A stretch of DNA of 64,000 nucleotides from Anaerolineales bacterium (GTDB lineage Bacteria > Chloroflexota > Anaerolineae > Anaerolineales > Villigracilaceae), in contig JADZCC010000004.1 in NCBI GenBank assembly GCA_020851785.1, forward strand, positions 1 to 64,000, given 5' to 3'. Shown here in pieces: positions 15,993 through 25,456 of the stretch. Numbering within the stretch: position 1 is the stretch's first letter; each line of letters starts with the position of its first letter. Below the pieces are notes generated by a model, which was given only the letters and a program-made list of their open reading frames with translations, ran no database searches and was not told the DNA's origin. Made by a program: the position numbers and the translations under genes.

Positions 15993-17876
15993 ATGAGTAT
16001 TCGGCTGAAAGTCATCCTGCCCTACTTGATACTCACTCTGTCTATCGCGTTGATTGGAGTGTATATCGTTACGCGCCTGGTGACCAATAGCCTGAGCGAG
16101 CGGTTGACCAACCAGTTGCTGGAGGCGGGCCGCGCCGTTTCAGATGCGTTTAACCGTCAGGAAAGCGCACATGTGGATGAGGCGCGTACAATCTCTTTTA
16201 CCGTGGGGCTGGCCGAAGCGCTTCAAAATTCGGACCGTCAAGCGGCTCTGGCTCTCGTTCAGCCAATCGCTTCCGGTTTGAACGTTCAAAACGTCATTTT
16301 GGTGACGGCCGACGGCAAGGAACTTCTGCACCTCTTGATGGACGAGCAGGGCAATTTGCAACCCATCAGTCAGGAGACGGGCGCCGGTCAATCGCCGATT
16401 GTTGTGCCGTATTTGAAAAATAGAAATGCGTCTGCGCCGCCCAGCCGCGCGTTTGGACAGAACCTGGTTAATAAAAGATATTTTTATTACACAGCCCTGC
16501 CCGTTGGGGTTGATTCCGAATTTGTTGGGGTGATTGTGATTGGCACGGCGGTGGATGCCATTTTGCCAAGTTTGAAAACCGCAGTTCTGGCGGATATCGT
16601 TTTATATGCGGGCAATGGGCAGGTGATTGGCACGACCCTTTCCGCAGACGACGCCAGCGTGAATGTGATTCAAGCTTTGAGTATTTCCCCCCAGGAATAT
16701 CAAACGCTGATTTCCTCCAGCAATATTGTGCAAGGCGATAATGAGGTGGCGCTGGGGAGTAGGCAATATGGTTTGGCGCGTGGACCGCTTCAGGTTGGGA
16801 ACGATCGGATCGGCGTGTTTGCGGTGGGCCTGCCGCTCAACTTCGTCTTCCAGTCTGCGACGGAAAACCGCACCAACTATACCTTGTTGTTCTTTGCCGA
16901 GATGGTGATTGTGGTGGTGGTGGGCGTGATTGTGGCCCGCATTATTACCCGGCCTTTGAGTTCTCTGGTGAATACCTCGCAAGCGATTGCTGGCGGAAAT
17001 TTGGAACAACGCACGGGCATTCAATCCAACGATGAGATCGGCGAATTGGCGACAACGTTCGACATGATGACCAACAGCCTGCAAGAACGCACGCGGGAAC
17101 TCCAGACTAAAAACGAACTTCTGGAAAAGATGGATCGCACCAAGGCGAACTTTATCCAAATCTCGGCTCATGAATTACGCACTCCGCTGACCTTGATTGT
17201 TGGCTACGCTCAAATGCTTGAATACCTTTCCGAGGGAAATGAGGAAGCCCTGAAGTTGATTAAGGGAATCGTGGAAGGCTCCGACCGGATGAAGGAAACG
17301 GTGGACAACATGTTGGACGTTTCGCGGATTGACAGCAACATGCTCTACGTCCGTAAAAGCGAAGTTCAAATTGCGCCAGTCCTTCAACGCGTTCAAAGGG
17401 TCTTCTCGGCAGATTTGAAGGAACGTAAAATTAACCTGGAACTAAAAGACCTATCCAAACTCCCGGCCTTACAAGGCGACCCGGAGATGCTTCAAAAAGC
17501 CTTTTATCAGGTGATTATGAATTCAATTAAATATACGCCGGATGGTGGGCTGGTGACAGTCAGCGGACAATATAAAAATGGAACCGAGCCGCCGCATTTG
17601 GAGATTGTCGTTCAAGATACGGGGATTGGCATTGACCCCAAAGAACTCCCCAATATCTTTAACAAATTCTCGCAAACGGGCGACGTGATGTTGCATTCTT
17701 CGGGGAAGACCAAGTTCAAAGGGGGCGGGCTGGGGATGGGCTTGGTGATTGCACGCGGGATTGTTGAAGCGCATGGCGGCAAAATTTGGGCAGAGAGCCG
17801 CGGCCATGATGAAGTGAATTTTCCAGGAAGCGCTTTTTATATTTCTCTGCCTGTGGAAAAAGAAGGTAAAGCATGA
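15993..17876 (+). CDS. membrane sensor histidine kinase (Cache-like, HAMP, HisKA, HATPase)
   Basis: This 627-residue protein has a first membrane span at about 8-30, a ~260-residue extracytoplasmic sensor of Cache type containing RYFYYTALPVGVDSEFVGV, and a second span at about 300-320. HAMP follows (ITRPLSSLVNTSQAI), with a coiled linker, HisKA box SAHELRTPL and HATPase with N box QVIMNSIKYTPDG, G1 DTGIGID and G2 GGGLGMGLVI. It senses an outside signal and autophosphorylates. No response regulator is adjacent. It overlaps the next gene by ATGA, which couples it to an anchored Thr/Pro-rich protein. Confidence 0.93.
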   Translation: MSIRLKVILPYLILTLSIALIGVYIVTRLVTNSLSERLTNQLLEAGRAVSDAFNRQESAHVDEARTISFTVGLAEALQNSDRQAALALVQPIASGLNVQNVILVTADGKELLHLLMDEQGNLQPISQETGAGQSPIVVPYLKNRNASAPPSRAFGQNLVNKRYFYYTALPVGVDSEFVGVIVIGTAVDAILPSLKTAVLADIVLYAGNGQVIGTTLSADDASVNVIQALSISPQEYQTLISSSNIVQGDNEVALGSRQYGLARGPLQVGNDRIGVFAVGLPLNFVFQSATENRTNYTLLFFAEMVIVVVVGVIVARIITRPLSSLVNTSQAIAGGNLEQRTGIQSNDEIGELATTFDMMTNSLQERTRELQTKNELLEKMDRTKANFIQISAHELRTPLTLIVGYAQMLEYLSEGNEEALKLIKGIVEGSDRMKETVDNMLDVSRIDSNMLYVRKSEVQIAPVLQRVQRVFSADLKERKINLELKDLSKLPALQGDPEMLQKAFYQVIMNSIKYTPDGGLVTVSGQYKNGTEPPHLEIVVQDTGIGIDPKELPNIFNKFSQTGDVMLHSSGKTKFKGGGLGMGLVIARGIVEAHGGKIWAESRGHDEVNFPGSAFYISLPVEKEGKA

Positions 17877-18949
17877 ACGCTACTCAAAAGAAAAAGCGCG
17901 ATTGGCAGATTATTATCTTAATTTTCCCAATTGGCATCTTGTTAATGTTGGTTTGTGGGCAATTGGGCGTGCGCCTTTCTCCGCATTGGTCGGTGGAGGC
18001 AGATATGAACTCCGCTTTAGACCCTGAGAACATTTCTCAAAAGGACGCGCTGGTTGTCCCGCCAATCTCAAACGACATCCTCACGCCGGTGGATTGGCTG
18101 GATAAATTTCTAACCCCATCCGATAATTCCGGCGTTGTCTTTCCGCCGTTCATTACATTTGAACCCTCGTTGACGCCAACGGCCAGCGCTTCGCCAACCG
18201 CGACTGGTACTGAAACGCCTTCCCCTTCGCCAACGGTGACGGATACCGTTACGCCAACGGCGACCACCACCACGCCAACCAAAAAGCCGACAGATGATGA
18301 CACCACTACGCCAACAGCTTCTCCTACGACCGTTACGCCCACCGCTACCACCACCACGCCGACGGCTTCTCCTACGACCGTTACGCCTACTGCCACCACC
18401 ACCACGCCAACGGCCACTTCAATTACTTCTACTCCAGTTGGTACGCAAGTAACTGCAACGCCGCCTGGCTTTAATGTTGGCAACCCCGGTAGTGGCGGAG
18501 GCGCAAGCGGAAATATTTCCAGCGGAACATACTACGTGGCCACCCTGCCAGTCCCAATCATTGTTAACGGGCCAACCGATACAAATTACGATCTGGTGTA
18601 TTACGAACTGCAATTTGGATTTGGACAAATTGCCATGGATTCAATCATCCTCAGTATCTCTTCCGATGGGAGTACTTATTATGAGGTCTTTAATTGGGGC
18701 GATGGAACTCCTGACACTAACTCCAATGTGGGCGACGTGGCTGGCGCAGAAAATGACAATCAGGTTATTCCAACTTCTGAACTGTATGGAACGCCGCCCA
18801 ATCAAACTGGAATATTGATTGATGTGGACAATGCGCCCAGCGCGCCGCCGCCTGGCTCCTACTCCTACCTCGCCATCCAGGCCCCAACGCCAGACGGAGA
18901 TGGCGGGTTGGATGTTGACGCGGTGGATGTGGTGGACGTCGCGCCGTAA
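17873..18949 (+). CDS. membrane-anchored extracytoplasmic protein with Thr/Pro-rich linker
   Basis: This 358-residue protein has a short basic N-terminus, one membrane span (about 13-31), then ~65 residues, a low-complexity Thr/Pro/Ser stalk (about 100-195), a Gly/Ser hinge, and a folded C-terminal region of ~145 residues with many aromatic and Asp residues (NYDLVYYELQFGFG; YYEVFNWGDGTPD). The stalk looks like a cell-wall-spanning, possibly O-glycosylated spacer. Overlap with the kinase gene suggests it supplies or presents the kinase signal at the surface (inference). No known domain is recognised in the C-terminal part. Confidence 0.8.
   Translation: MNATQKKKRDWQIIILIFPIGILLMLVCGQLGVRLSPHWSVEADMNSALDPENISQKDALVVPPISNDILTPVDWLDKFLTPSDNSGVVFPPFITFEPSLTPTASASPTATGTETPSPSPTVTDTVTPTATTTTPTKKPTDDDTTTPTASPTTVTPTATTTTPTASPTTVTPTATTTTPTATSITSTPVGTQVTATPPGFNVGNPGSGGGASGNISSGTYYVATLPVPIIVNGPTDTNYDLVYYELQFGFGQIAMDSIILSISSDGSTYYEVFNWGDGTPDTNSNVGDVAGAENDNQVIPTSELYGTPPNQTGILIDVDNAPSAPPPGSYSYLAIQAPTPDGDGGLDVDAVDVVDVAP
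18308..18403 (+). repeat. 48-bp tandem repeat in the Thr/Pro stalk
   Basis: Two adjacent 16-codon units (18308-18355, 18356-18403) both encode TPTASPTTVTPTATTT and differ by a few silent bases. The unit is a likely site of length variation by slippage or recombination. Confidence 0.85.
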
Positions 18950-18968
18950 TTAAAAGATTTATGTAGAA

Positions 18969-18999
18969 GCGTCTCGCAAATCGGCGGGACGCTTTTTTT
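18969..18999 (+). terminator. intrinsic terminator
   Basis: GCGTCTCGC (18969-18977) pairs with GCGGGACGC (18984-18992, one G-U pair), followed by seven T. Confidence 0.88.
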
Positions 19000-19062
19000 A
19001 TATGTAGACCTCAAATGTTTTTAGATTCTAATAAGAATTTTTCTTTTTAAGTCAGACAAGAT

Positions 19063-19068
19063 TATAAT
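19063..19068 (+). promoter_or_regulatory. -10 element of the secreted repeat-protein gene
   Basis: TATAAT, about 35 nt before the start codon, in an A/T-rich stretch; the -35 is weak (TTTCTT near 19040). Confidence 0.45.
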
Positions 19069-19103
19069 TTCATTCAGGGACAAAAACATCTTCGGAGGAT
19101 ATG

Positions 19104-21656
19104 ATGATCGCTAAAAATTGTTTGGTTTTTCCTTTTGTAAGCATTTTGCTGGGCTTCGCAATGGCGGCAACTTGGGTTGTTCCGGTTTTTGCGGATGGCG
19201 AACAGCCTCCCGTTGCGCCGGAAGTTGTCATTGCGCCGGACGATTCGGGCGATCCCGGCGTTCCTGAAGAATCAGCGGTCCCTGCGGCTGTTGAAGAGAC
19301 TCAACCCGCAGTGGCCGGCGACCCGCTTTGGTGCCCGGCTGGGGTTGCGCCAAAAGCCAATACAGGGGGATGTAGCCCAACCTTTAATCGCTTTGGTTCT
19401 TCCAGCGATTCGGGTAGCTTGATAGATTGGCTGGAAGCTAACCAGCCTAATAAGGCTGGGACCATCTGGGTGGAACATGATTACGATAATTCCGCGGTGG
19501 AGACTTTGGATATCGTTTTGTCCGGCGCAGACTATGCGACTTTGGATAATTATGCGTTGACGATTCAGGGCGGTTGGAACGGAATTGCCGCCAGTAAATT
19601 ACTGAACGCAACCGATCCCTACTCCCACTTCAACAAATCCCTTTCAGTCATTGGCTGGTCGGGCGCGGTGACCATTAATAATGTGATTATCGGCAACGCT
19701 TTAACGAACGTCGCTTCGACGACCTTCGGCCTCAATGTGGCAACGAAGGGCAATATTCTCCTCAACAACGTCTTTATTCAAGGCGGTCAAAATACGGATG
19801 GTTCCCATGTGATGAACGGCGCCGTTCTGGATAATACCAGTGGCGCAGGGACAATTACAGTCAATAATAGCGATTTTTCAGGGAATGAAGGCTTTGGCTT
19901 AAGCGCGCTTTCCAAGAACGCCATTACGCTGAACGGCATTTCGGCAAATTTAAACGGCGGGGACGGCGTGGCTTTAACCAATAATTCCGTGCAGGGAAAG
20001 GCTGTCACCTTAAAAGGTTTAAAAGAGTTCAATCACAATGCGGGAGATGGCTTGAAAATCACATCCGCCGGCCTGATTACCTTGAGCAATCTTGTCGCGC
20101 ACACCAATGGCGGCGCAGGCGTTTTCCTGGATAATACAAGTAGCGTGAGTAATTTGGGCGTGACGGTGGGCGGCGTCAATTCCCTGCTCTCAAATGGGGG
20201 AGTCGGAATTGAGATTTACTCACACGGCGTAATCACTGCCAGTAACTTAAACGCTTCGTATAACTCTGAGACTGGAGCCATCCTGGATAATTGCGACGAT
20301 GAAGGTTTAGGGTGTACGGCAATTGTTGCCAAGTTTATAAAACTAACCGGAAGTAACATTTTTAATGGCAATGGCGCTACAAATGAAAATGGGCTTGAAA
20401 TCCTGTCTTTTGGGGCAATTAGCGTAAACGCCTTGAACGCTTCTGGCAATGTGGGCTCCGGCGCTTACATTGATAACGCCCGCGATAACGTTAATGGACT
20501 TGCCTCCACGGGCACGTGGACGTTAACCGGCTACGGATCTTTTAATGACAATGGCGGAAATGGTTTGGAAGCTCATACAAATGGCAACATGGTTTTGCTT
20601 AACCTTAACGCCAGCAATAATGGCGGAGACGGCGCAAACCTTGTGACGGATAAAGCCGCTGGCGGCTCCAACTTTACGCTGGGCGGTTTTAACGTCCTTT
20701 CTGATAACGGCGGGTGCGGTTTATGCGTGGTGGCCGCTGGCGCAATTACGGCCAGCAACATCACTGCAAATGGAAATGGCGGCGTCGGCGCGTCTTTAGA
20801 CAACCTCTATGATGCGGCCAAGCCTTTCAATACCGCTATTAAAGGAACCAATCTCTTTAATCATAATGGCGGCGAAGGCTTAAGCGTGCATAGCTTTGGG
20901 ACGATCCTGGCCAATAATTTAACCGCAAATTCGAACGGCGTTTCAAGCGAGGTGGGGGTTATTTTGGACAATTGCAATCAGGTGGTCTTATGCGGTACGA
21001 CCATTGCGAAGACCATTACCGTAACCGGATATTTAAACGCCAGCCGTAACGCCGGAAATGGCGTTGGAATTGACAGCCTCGGCGCGGTGACCATTACCAA
21101 TCTCTTAACCGAATTAAATAACGGAGCTGGCGCAATCCTTAATAACAACTATGACCCTACGAAAGCCCAGGCGGTAACGCTGAAAGGCTCGAACTTTTTT
21201 AACTACAATGGCGATACCGGTTTGACAATTGCCACATTTGGCGCCATTACCGCCAACAATCTCACGGCGCTGGGCAATGACGCTTCCGGCGCAATTTTGG
21301 ACAACATAGGCGGCGTGACGCCGAAATCCATTACCCTGACGGGTGCGAATATTTTTGTGGGCAACTATGCCGACGGGCTCAACTTTAATGCCAGCGGCTC
21401 CGCCATCCTCAATCGAATTAACGCCGACGGAAACGGCTGGAGCGTGGCTGGTAACGGGCTTACCGGAACCGCCGGAACCTCGATTACGCTGGCCTGCGCC
21501 CATCTTACCAATCAAACCAACGGCGCAGGGTATGATCTGTCCGCCGCCGTTTCAATAACGCTTAGCGGAATTTATCTTTACAACAACAACTTAATTAATA
21601 CAACTCATACCACTCCAACGGTGACAACCATCTTTAAGCCGTGCGTTTTACCGTAA
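19104..21656 (+). CDS. secreted repeat protein, probably a parallel beta-helix
   Basis: From the second ATG (GGAGG at 19094-19098 with 5-nt spacing) the protein has 850 residues. A Sec-type signal peptide ends near FADGE. After a Pro/Glu-rich spacer and a Cys-containing region, residues ~150-830 repeat a loose unit of about 45-50 residues: a (V/I)T(L/I)xG strand, NGGxG(L/V), and LDN-type turns, rich in Asn, Gly and Thr. This pattern is typical of right-handed beta-helix surface proteins. The end (TTIFKPCVLP) shows no sortase, PEP-CTERM or type IX signal. It is probably secreted or wall-associated; ligand unknown. Confidence 0.8.
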   Translation: MIAKNCLVFPFVSILLGFAMAATWVVPVFADGEQPPVAPEVVIAPDDSGDPGVPEESAVPAAVEETQPAVAGDPLWCPAGVAPKANTGGCSPTFNRFGSSSDSGSLIDWLEANQPNKAGTIWVEHDYDNSAVETLDIVLSGADYATLDNYALTIQGGWNGIAASKLLNATDPYSHFNKSLSVIGWSGAVTINNVIIGNALTNVASTTFGLNVATKGNILLNNVFIQGGQNTDGSHVMNGAVLDNTSGAGTITVNNSDFSGNEGFGLSALSKNAITLNGISANLNGGDGVALTNNSVQGKAVTLKGLKEFNHNAGDGLKITSAGLITLSNLVAHTNGGAGVFLDNTSSVSNLGVTVGGVNSLLSNGGVGIEIYSHGVITASNLNASYNSETGAILDNCDDEGLGCTAIVAKFIKLTGSNIFNGNGATNENGLEILSFGAISVNALNASGNVGSGAYIDNARDNVNGLASTGTWTLTGYGSFNDNGGNGLEAHTNGNMVLLNLNASNNGGDGANLVTDKAAGGSNFTLGGFNVLSDNGGCGLCVVAAGAITASNITANGNGGVGASLDNLYDAAKPFNTAIKGTNLFNHNGGEGLSVHSFGTILANNLTANSNGVSSEVGVILDNCNQVVLCGTTIAKTITVTGYLNASRNAGNGVGIDSLGAVTITNLLTELNNGAGAILNNNYDPTKAQAVTLKGSNFFNYNGDTGLTIATFGAITANNLTALGNDASGAILDNIGGVTPKSITLTGANIFVGNYADGLNFNASGSAILNRINADGNGWSVAGNGLTGTAGTSITLACAHLTNQTNGAGYDLSAAVSITLSGIYLYNNNLINTTHTTPTVTTIFKPCVLP

Positions 21657-21676
21657 ACCTGACGCGTAAACTAAGT

Positions 21677-21717
21677 AAATGGATGGAGGCGACGAAAAGT
21701 TGCCTCCATCCATTTTT
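21677..21717 (+). terminator. intrinsic terminator
   Basis: AAATGGATGGAGGC (21677-21690) pairs with GCCTCCATCCATTT (21702-21715), followed by TTT. Long perfect stem. Confidence 0.9.
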
Positions 21718-21794
21718 ATGATCCGCGTGCCTCAACCTTACCCACAGCCTGATTCTGTTTCCAGACTCAGCGGCCCGCCCGTTTCATTTTCCAC

Positions 21795-21823
21795 TTGACC
21801 CTTGCCCCGTATCGTTCTACAAT
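21795..21823 (+). promoter_or_regulatory. sigma70-type promoter of the glyA-gcvT fusion
   Basis: TTGACC (21795-21800), 17-bp spacer, TACAAT (21818-21823). Confidence 0.75.
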
Positions 21824-21858
21824 TCACAATAAAATACATCACTTTTGGAGACTGCTCA

Positions 21859-24800
21859 ATGCCTGATTATTTGTTTCGTGGCTCGCTTGAAAAACTGGAC
21901 CCGGACGTTTACGAACTGACGCAACTGGAAGCTGAACGCCAATATCGTAAATTGATCCTGATCGCCTCCGAATCTTCCGCGCCTCTGGCCGTGCGCGAAA
22001 CCTTGTCTTCCGCGTTTCAAAATATCTACGCTGAAGGCTACCCCGACGAAGAAACGCGCCAAATGGACGACGCTGAAATTTTAGACTACCCCGCGCGTTT
22101 GGCGGATTATCGCCGCAACAGCGACCCGCGCTATTACAAAGGCGTGGAATACGCGGACGCCGTGGAAGCCCTGGCGCGCCGCCGCGTGGCCCAAACTTTT
22201 GCCGCCAATGGCGTTTCTCCCGACCAACTTTATGTCAATGTGCAGGCCCTCTCTGGCGGCCCGGCCAATAACGCGGTCTATCACGCTCTGATCGAATTGG
22301 GCAGTACTGTCATGGGATTGAACCTCCTGCACGGTGGGCATCTTTCGCATGGCTCGTCGGTCAATCGCTCTGGTAAGTGGTTCAAGGCCGTGCATTACAC
22401 CATTGATCAAAACGAAAAGATTGATTACGAAGCCGTGCGCGCCCTGGCTTTGGAGCATAAACCCAAACTCATGATCGCCGGTTATTCTTCCTATTCCTGG
22501 ATGCCAGACTGGAAAAAGTTCAGGCAAATTGCCGACGAAGTTGGCGCCTATTTCCTCGCGGATATTTCACACATTGGCGGGTTGGTGGCGGCGGGCGTTG
22601 TGCCTTCGCCAATTGGATACGCCCATGTCGTCATGTCCACCACGCACAAAAGCATTGATGGCCCGCGCGGCGCAGTCCTGCTGACCACTTCCGCTGAGAT
22701 TGCCAAAAAGATTGACAAGGCCGTTTTCCCCGGCGAACAGGGCGGCCCGCACGTGAACGTCTTTGCCGGGCTGGCGCTCACTTTTAAACTGACGCAAACC
22801 AAGCAGTTTAAACAACTGCAAGCGCAAACGATTAAGAACGCCAAAGCCATGGCCGCTCAATTTGAAAAGCGCGGCCTGCGCGTGCCGTTTGGCGGAACCA
22901 ACACCCATCTGGTGAACGTGGATTGTACGAGCATCGTCGGCGAAGATGGCACGAAACTCAGCGGCGATCAGGCTTCGCGTATTTTGGATTTGGCGGGCGT
23001 GGTGGTTAATCGCAACACCATCCCCGGCGATAAAAGCGCCATGGACCCCAGCGGCATTCGTCTCGGTACGCCGTGGATTACGCAACGCGGCTTTGACGAA
23101 AAAAAGACGCGCGAACTGGCCAACATTATGGCCGACGTTTTGTTGGCCTGCGCGCCGCATTCGGTGGATACGGTTCGCAAAGGCCGCCAACGCCGCGCCA
23201 AAATTGACTTCAACGTTTTGAACGAGGCCAAGCTCAAAATTCGTAAGTTGACTCAATCTGCCGGAGTTGATTACAAGCCGACCCAACATGGCTACCCTCA
23301 CTTTTATTATCTTGACGAGAAGGCTACCAGCGGCGTGTATGAATTGAGCGGGGGGCGCGTGCGCCAGATGTTGGATTACGCCGTCTCAACCGATTTATCT
23401 ACATTGAAAAAAGGCCAAACCCAATCTACGGAAATTGCCACGCCTAAAGGCAAAATCAAAGGCCTGTTGAAGAACGTGGACGGAGAAACTTATCAGCTGG
23501 CTGTGCCGTTGAAGAACGCCAATGCAGTGGCTACCTGGCTGAGAGATTTGTCCGATGGATATACCTCGTTTAATTTGAACGGCGCTAAAGATTTTTCAGC
23601 CAAGCGCCTGCCCGGCCCATTCATTGTGAATGAAGTCAAGGCGAAACTTGTCGAGCCGAAGGGCCAAAGCGTCGGCGTGGAAAAACCCTTTTATATCGGG
23701 GCCAGCCCCGAGGTCAAAAAAGAGGCGCTCCCTCCTTTCCAATGGAATGAACCGGCGGAAGGCGAACTTAAGAAGACAGCGCTTAATCAAACGCATCGCG
23801 AGTTGGGCGGCAGGATGGTTCCGTTTGCGGGCTGGGAAATGCCGGTGGTGTACACGTCCATTTATGAAGAACATCTCGCCACGCGACAGGCGGCCGGGTT
23901 GTTCGACGTGAGTCACATGGGCGTGTATGATTTGCGCGGCCCGGATGCGGCTTCGTTCCTGGATTCGGTCTGCGGCAACGATTGCGGTGGGTTGGTCCCT
24001 GGCGCCAGTTTGTACACGCACTTCCTCACGCCCGAAGCGGAAGTGTTGGATGATACGTTGGTGTATCGGCGCGGCTGGGATAATTACCTGGTCGTGGTGA
24101 ACGCATCCAATGATGATAAAGTGCGCGCCTGGTGGGAAGCTGTGCGCGACGGCAAAGCGTTGGTGGACACTGCGCGACCGAATGCCCGCGCGTATGGGTA
24201 CGATGTAAACCTTCGCAACCTGCGGGACCCGAAAGCTGGTTCTGCCATGCGGGTGGATTTGGCGCTTCAAGGGCCCAAGAGCCGCGAGGTTCTGTTTGCG
24301 CTCGGCGTGGACGATCAGACGCGCGCAAAGATTATGAAACTCAAGCGCACGGAGTTGTGCGACGCCACGCTCGGCGCCCAGCGCTTTGACTTGATCGTTT
24401 CGCGCACGGGATACACGGGTGAGAAGATGGCCTTTGAATTGTTTGTTCATCCCGAGCGCGCCGTTGAATTTTGGAATGCGCTTCTAAAAGTGGGGGAGCC
24501 GTTTGGCGTAAAGCCAATTGGCTTGGGCGCGCGCGATTCGCTCAGAACGGAAGCCGGATTGCCGTTATATGGCCACGAAATGGGGCTTGGCTCTGCGAAT
24601 GCATTTGTTGGCGGGCGCGATTTGGGCGTGGCCGAAGGCGGCTTTGGCTCATACGTGAAGACCTATAAACCCTGGTTCATTGGGCGCGAGGCTTTTGTGG
24701 CGAAAGAGAAAGCAAGAAAGGGCGTGGTGATTCGCTTCCGCTTTGATGACCAGCGTGTGCGCCCGGCCCACAACGGCGACCCGGTGGTGAATGCCGCTGG

Positions 24801-24978
24801 CGAGCAGATTGGTTTTGTTACTTCCTGCGCGATTGATAGCGAACGCTTCTTAACTGGCCAGGCGTATGTCCAGTTGGAATACGCCAAAGAAGGCACAGCG
24901 TTTGGCATTCATCAAGGCGGCGTGATGGATCGCCCGGCCAGTTTGGCCAAGGTCGTGAGCAGGTTTGCGAAACTGTAA
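21859..24978 (+). CDS. glyA-gcvT: serine hydroxymethyltransferase fused to glycine cleavage T protein
   Basis: One 1039-residue ORF joins two one-carbon enzymes. Residues ~1-450 are serine hydroxymethyltransferase: the folate/PLP core with the internal-aldimine Lys264 in STTHKSIDGPRG, and GEQGGPH. Residues ~640-1039 are aminomethyltransferase (GcvT): GGRMVPFAGWEMP, LFDVSHMG, VVNASNDDK, SRTGYTGE and GARDSLRTEAGLPLYGHE. Residues ~490-575 between them resemble a decayed piece of a GcvT-like folate barrel. The fusion would hand methylene-THF between glycine cleavage and serine synthesis. The start has GGAG with 8-nt spacing; no gcvH or gcvP is in this window. Confidence 0.93.
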   Translation: MPDYLFRGSLEKLDPDVYELTQLEAERQYRKLILIASESSAPLAVRETLSSAFQNIYAEGYPDEETRQMDDAEILDYPARLADYRRNSDPRYYKGVEYADAVEALARRRVAQTFAANGVSPDQLYVNVQALSGGPANNAVYHALIELGSTVMGLNLLHGGHLSHGSSVNRSGKWFKAVHYTIDQNEKIDYEAVRALALEHKPKLMIAGYSSYSWMPDWKKFRQIADEVGAYFLADISHIGGLVAAGVVPSPIGYAHVVMSTTHKSIDGPRGAVLLTTSAEIAKKIDKAVFPGEQGGPHVNVFAGLALTFKLTQTKQFKQLQAQTIKNAKAMAAQFEKRGLRVPFGGTNTHLVNVDCTSIVGEDGTKLSGDQASRILDLAGVVVNRNTIPGDKSAMDPSGIRLGTPWITQRGFDEKKTRELANIMADVLLACAPHSVDTVRKGRQRRAKIDFNVLNEAKLKIRKLTQSAGVDYKPTQHGYPHFYYLDEKATSGVYELSGGRVRQMLDYAVSTDLSTLKKGQTQSTEIATPKGKIKGLLKNVDGETYQLAVPLKNANAVATWLRDLSDGYTSFNLNGAKDFSAKRLPGPFIVNEVKAKLVEPKGQSVGVEKPFYIGASPEVKKEALPPFQWNEPAEGELKKTALNQTHRELGGRMVPFAGWEMPVVYTSIYEEHLATRQAAGLFDVSHMGVYDLRGPDAASFLDSVCGNDCGGLVPGASLYTHFLTPEAEVLDDTLVYRRGWDNYLVVVNASNDDKVRAWWEAVRDGKALVDTARPNARAYGYDVNLRNLRDPKAGSAMRVDLALQGPKSREVLFALGVDDQTRAKIMKLKRTELCDATLGAQRFDLIVSRTGYTGEKMAFELFVHPERAVEFWNALLKVGEPFGVKPIGLGARDSLRTEAGLPLYGHEMGLGSANAFVGGRDLGVAEGGFGSYVKTYKPWFIGREAFVAKEKARKGVVIRFRFDDQRVRPAHNGDPVVNAAGEQIGFVTSCAIDSERFLTGQAYVQLEYAKEGTAFGIHQGGVMDRPASLAKVVSRFAKL

Positions 24979-24993
24979 GCGGATGAATTTCTA

Positions 24994-25032
24994 AAAGATG
25001 GAGACGGCATCTTCTGCCGTCTCCATCTTTTT
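24994..25032 (+). terminator. intrinsic terminator, possibly bidirectional
   Basis: AAAGATGGAGACGGCA (24994-25009) pairs with TGCCGTCTCCATCTTT (25015-25030), followed by TT and A/T-rich sequence. The minus-strand gene ending at 25067 may share it. Confidence 0.9.
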
Positions 25033-25066
25033 ATTTCAAAAAAAGAACAGGGCTGGTCTTCTGTCC

Positions 25067-25453
25067 TTATTTATTCTTCGAAATCGCCTCAAAAGTTCCA
25101 TCCAAATGCAGATAATAGGTTTCAATTTGCAAATGGGGGTATAAGGCTAAAAGTTTTTCCTGCGTCGCTTTGAGGTCGTGTTGGTGGCGCGGATAGGTTC
25201 CGGCTTCGCCATAGGCCCGGCAATCTTCGTGATTGACGATGCACACGACATCCACCGTATGCACGCGCACGGCCAGTTCCACGTGTTTCAGTAGCATGTT
25301 GTAGTCCAACGTGCAACCGGCAATGGCGGTTGTGTCAAAGTTGTCGTAGCCGAAGCGCTGGACCACCCAGGGGTAAATGTATTTTGGCAAACGATAGTCC
25401 ATACAGTGAATGATCAGTCCGTCGCAGTGGTTGTTGGGGTTTTGAATGGGCAT
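25067..25453 (-). CDS. short carbonic-anhydrase-like zinc protein
   Basis: This 128-residue protein has both signature elements of beta-class carbonic anhydrases: CxDxR as C17-M-D19-Y-R21 and HxxC as H75-E-D-C78, the usual zinc ligands and Asp-Arg dyad. It is much shorter than the typical ~200 residues and lacks the long C-terminal part. It starts 3 bp after the dihydropyrimidinase stop and is probably co-transcribed. It may hydrate CO2 or act on another small carbonyl compound; enzyme activity is not certain. Confidence 0.75.
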   Translation of the reverse strand: MPIQNPNNHCDGLIIHCMDYRLPKYIYPWVVQRFGYDNFDTTAIAGCTLDYNMLLKHVELAVRVHTVDVVCIVNHEDCRAYGEAGTYPRHQHDLKATQEKLLALYPHLQIETYYLHLDGTFEAISKNK

Positions 25454-25456
25454 TAC

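Noticed and set aside
18037..18483. Long minus-strand ORF rich in Val/Gly opposite the Thr/Pro-rich gene
   Set aside because: It is the antisense of the tandem ACC/ACG codons; no ribosome site or family pattern, and the plus frame is well supported.
22567..24450. Several long minus-strand ORFs opposite glyA-gcvT
   Set aside because: They are shadows of a G/C-biased third position in a fully recognisable gene; no starts with ribosome sites.
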